Assembly: GCA_027596945.1 (NCBI GenBank)
Contig: JADGJH010000254.1
Location: 1-23,481, forward strand
DNA: 23,481 nt
Source: Physocladia obscura
Lineage: Eukaryota; Chytridiomycota; Chytridiomycetes; Chytridiales; Chytriomycetaceae
Direction of reading: 5' to 3'
Below, piece by piece: positions 20,615-23,481 of the stretch. The translations under genes and the position numbers were made by a program. The notes beneath the pieces are model-generated. The model made no database searches. It was not told where the DNA came from and worked only from the letters and a program-made list of their open reading frames with translations. Each line of letters starts with the position of its first letter. Within the stretch, counting starts at the first letter, position 1.

Positions 20615-22200
20615 GTTAAGACAAATGGAGCTTGAAATTCTTGATTCTCAAAATGGTGACAATAATGTTGTAAATTAGAAAATAGAAGATTGGGAACAGG
20701 CATAAGGTTCTAGTATGTTGTAAAAGAGTAGATGTAATTCTGCTGGTAGCTGTATTTGCTTAAGTCAACTAGTTCAATACTTTAAATCTCACAATTAAAT
20801 GATAAGAGTTTGAGATTGAAGTATGAGATAAAATCAAAGTGGAAGATATGAATAAAAACATCTTTTTATTTAAAATGATCAATGATAAAATGAAGGAAAG
20901 AGTTGAGTCTAAATAGTTTTTGGAGAAGAAAGAATAATCAAGAATAAACAACACTTCAAAAGAAAAATAGTTTGAAAATGGTTGGAAATTGTTTGAATTG
21001 TTCTTGGATACTTGAAATTGATAGAAGGCTTGAGATTATTCAGGAAAATTTGTGAACAAAATTAGATCAGAAATCTTGCAATCTCTGTTTATAATGGTAT
21101 GTGGAAAGAATTTTTGGCAGAATTTTTTTCTTTATTATAGATTTTTAGTTCTAAAAATGCTTTATTGCAAAAATTGAAAACAGTCTTTAAAATAAATCTT
21201 GCCATTTTTCTCCCCACATAAAACTGTATTATTGTATTAACAAAAGCTGCTGCTTAAAAATGGAAAGGCAAGGTCACTGTTTTCTTTTTTTTTCTTCTCT
21301 TTTGAGTAATTTGAGTGTTTTTATTTCAATAAAAAGTGAATTCATTCTTCAATACAGCTTGAATCTTCCTTTACTTCAACATCTAATTTACATCACCAAT
21401 GCTCAAAGTCTTCAATCCATATTTTGACTTACTCAAGAATAAGCTGACATTGTTGAATCTTGCAGAGGCAGATTCACTTGAACTGGTGGAACTGGCACAA
21501 TAAAGAATAATTTAGTTTTAGAATCTTATTATTTATTTCCAAGAATAGAACTACTTTTAAAATTTTCAATTCTGTGCCTCAAAATAAAACTTTTGTGTTT
21601 TCTTTCTAATGTCTCAATATTGATTAAAAACCAATTTCTTAGCAAAAAAAATTGTTCAAATGTAAAAGACAAAGTTAGAACATTTAATCCCTATTCTTGA
21701 ATTTCACTATTAATGAAATAAACTTTATATTATTTCATAGTTATCTAATAAATAATATTTCTATTTCCAATTCTATATTAAAATATTATTTAACACTTAT
21801 TCCACTTGTATAACATGCTAATTTCTAAATCTAACAGACTTGTTTGTGCAGTTATGATCAACTTGGTATGCTTGAAACTAATATGATTTTTTGTGACATC
21901 AAAGAGATCCATCAAATAATGGCTCAGCTGACCAACCAACGCCATACATGTAGCAAAGCAGAAAAATTTGTTTTTGCTACAGAAAATTTTTAGCAACAGA
22001 TTGTCAGAAACAGCCAACAATGCAACTTGGTTATTTTATGAGCAATTATTCAATGCCTAGCAACACAAATGCTTCCATTAATTGTACAAATATTTGCAAC
22101 ATGATCTGTCCACTTTGATGCAGACCCAGCTGATGATGAAGAGACTGAGTTGTCAGGTTCTTCCTGTTCTTTTTCATTGCAGTTTGCAAGATCATCAAGC
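20615..22200. other. CpG-free AT-rich repeat interior
   Basis: No intact ORF. There is no CpG between about 20510 and 21938. A short ATG-led run just after the left LTR-like repeat (20624 on, MELEILDSQNGDNNVVN then stop) could be the start of a decayed element protein. Nothing else is recognisable. Confidence 0.5.
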
Positions 22201-22230
22201 AAAAGCTTGGTCATTGGCTCAAGGCCAGGT

Positions 22231-22281
22231 CATCAGCTCAAAGTTGGTCCATCAGCAAAAGTTGGCATCAGCCAAAGCTGG
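22231..22281 (+). repeat. Three imperfect 16-19-bp tandem repeats
   Basis: Three consecutive units start CATCAGC and end in AAAGTTGG or AAAGCTGG (22231, 22250 and 22266). This is a short local duplication inside the repeat region. No gene context is visible. Confidence 0.7.
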
Positions 22282-23325
22282 TAAGCAGTGGAGAATCATT
22301 GACCCTGCAACTTGTGCATTAAACAATTGAAACTCACCACAGCAAAGTAATGGGAGTAGGTCCAGAAGGAACTTGGAAAATGTTTGAGCCCTGGTTGCAT
22401 CCCGAGAATAGCCAAGTGGTGTTCTTTACACTCTGGAGATAAATAGAATAGATAGAACAAATAGAAACAGGTAAGTATGGTTAATAAATACAAATACAAT
22501 GTTTTCTCTTCTTTCCATTAAGATACTAAGTCCTTGTTCTGGTACCACCAGCAACAGAAACCCTCCTCTTTACACTTAGGCTGCACTCTGTCAATGCAAG
22601 CATCTAGAGCCACCTCATCAGCCATTGTCCTGGTCGCCCAACCATGTCTTATTACCTGGGGGTAAACTTCTCTTCGCAAACTTGTATTTGCTGGTTCAAT
22701 CATCAGGCATTCCGCTCCATTTCTGGCAATACCAACGCCTCCCAGTCCTGGGGAATACGCCATCCAGGGGATGATGCACTAAAAAGGATATCCACCAACT
22801 TATTCCACAGCATTGCTAGATCTGCCCCAAGTGTTATGGAAGGCAGGGGTTGAAAGGGGTGTAAAAAAAAAGGTTGGCACTTATCCCTTGGGCTGCTGTG
22901 AGTCCAGTACAACAGTCCCAAGTGTCACTCTCATGGTGGAAGACTGGTGGTGGTGCAGAGACATTGGTTGAGCTTGATGCACCACTGACCTTGCAGAGCT
23001 GTTTGCATCCTGCAAACAACACACCATTTTTCAGAACACCTTCAATTTATTAATTCAACTCCAAAACCCAAAGAAAAACAAAAGAAATTAATAAGAAAAC
23101 CAAAAACATGAATACTCCAAAAGAACCAAACAGACAGCCAATAAATAAATAAAATTATATACAGAATATAAATAAATATTTAATAATCATCAGAGAAAAT
23201 CAAGGAGTTTTGAACAAACTCAACCATTATGTGAGAATCTCACACTATCACAAGCTGTGGAAGCTATGGAAGACTTACATCAAACTGGAGCTGCTACTCA
23301 ATACTCTACCACCTTTAATGAATTG
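22282..23325. other. Repeat interior with a small CpG-retaining patch
   Basis: No confident gene. Between about 22400 and 22960 base composition is less AT-rich and CpG reappears. Two overlapping minus-strand open frames (22518-22763 and 22703-22921) carry peptide-like sequence without a known motif. They include GWRIPQDWEALVLPEMERNA in one frame and YPQVIRHGWATRTMADE in the other. This might be a frameshifted gene fragment captured inside the repeat block. From about 23040 on it is AT-rich again. Confidence 0.35.
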
Positions 23326-23437
23326 TGTTGGTCTTTGAGTTGTAAGGCTTAGTATTGTTGTGAGCCTTAAGCTTGATAGTAGTTTTGGGTAGAGAGTTAT
23401 TTAGTTTTAGAATGTTTTCAAAAGTCAAAATCCAACA
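23326..23437 (-). repeat. LTR-like repeat, right copy, inverted
   Basis: This is a 112-bp minus-strand copy of the repeat at 20516-20614, again bounded by TGTTGG and CCAACA. Upstream on the minus strand, similarity continues to about 23470 (AAAAAGGCTATAAGAAGGC), with a TATA-like motif about 15 bases before TGTTGG. The two copies point towards each other, so this is not an ordinary direct LTR pair. They may be two solo LTRs or the terminal inverted repeats of one 3-kb element. The window ends just beyond. Confidence 0.65.
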
Positions 23438-23481
23438 GCCTTCTTATAGCCTTTTTCATGCCTAATCAGTCCATTTCAAAT

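Noticed and set aside
1..23481. tRNA, rRNA, CRISPR or bacterial operon features
   Set aside because: I searched by eye for tRNA B-box-like motifs, regular spaced repeats and clustered same-strand ORFs. Nothing convincing was found, and the introns indicate a eukaryote.

Overview
The window looks like nuclear DNA of an early-diverging, probably chytrid-type fungus. Short GT-AG introns (mostly 54-90 nt) sit inside otherwise compact genes. The gene set includes a single-pass membrane protein with a C-terminal SH3 domain, an AlkB dioxygenase carrying a GRF zinc finger, a WW / TIR-like / TPR protein, and a possible perilipin-like protein. There are no bacterial operons or ribosome binding sites. 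The assignment to chytrids is inferred from protein style, not from a marker gene.

Layout. 1-501: 3' flank, nothing seen. 502-3270 (-): SH3 membrane protein, four exons. 3271-6515: AT-rich transposon graveyard with a dead DDE transposase (about 3670-4620, -) and an imperfect 90-bp direct repeat. 6516-8963 (-): WW / TIR-like / TPR protein, three exons, with an apparent 1-nt frameshift. 9302-10749 (+): AlkB-GRF gene, two exons, divergent from the previous gene across 338 bp. 10943-12480 (+): four-exon amphipathic-repeat protein, possibly perilipin-like. 12481-15521: AT-rich decayed transposon DNA with a second dead DDE transposase (-). 15522-16394 (+): two-exon unknown basic protein ending in Cys-Cys. 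16870-18800: third, less decayed DDE transposase (+) and an unknown decayed ORF (-). 18807-19848 (-): three-exon multi-pass membrane protein. 20280-23481: AT-rich repeat DNA with two LTR-like sequences in inverted orientation.

The six genes do not form an evident pathway; each appears to be an independent transcription unit. The strongest global signal is compositional. Genes keep ordinary CpG, whereas the repeat blocks are almost CpG-free (for example none from about 3773 to 5323 and none from about 20510 to 21938). This suggests long-term CpG methylation and deamination of transposons. Exon models were built by hand from frame continuity, GT-AG boundaries and phase matching. In five of the six genes the exon sums are exact multiples of three, and the sixth is short by one base.
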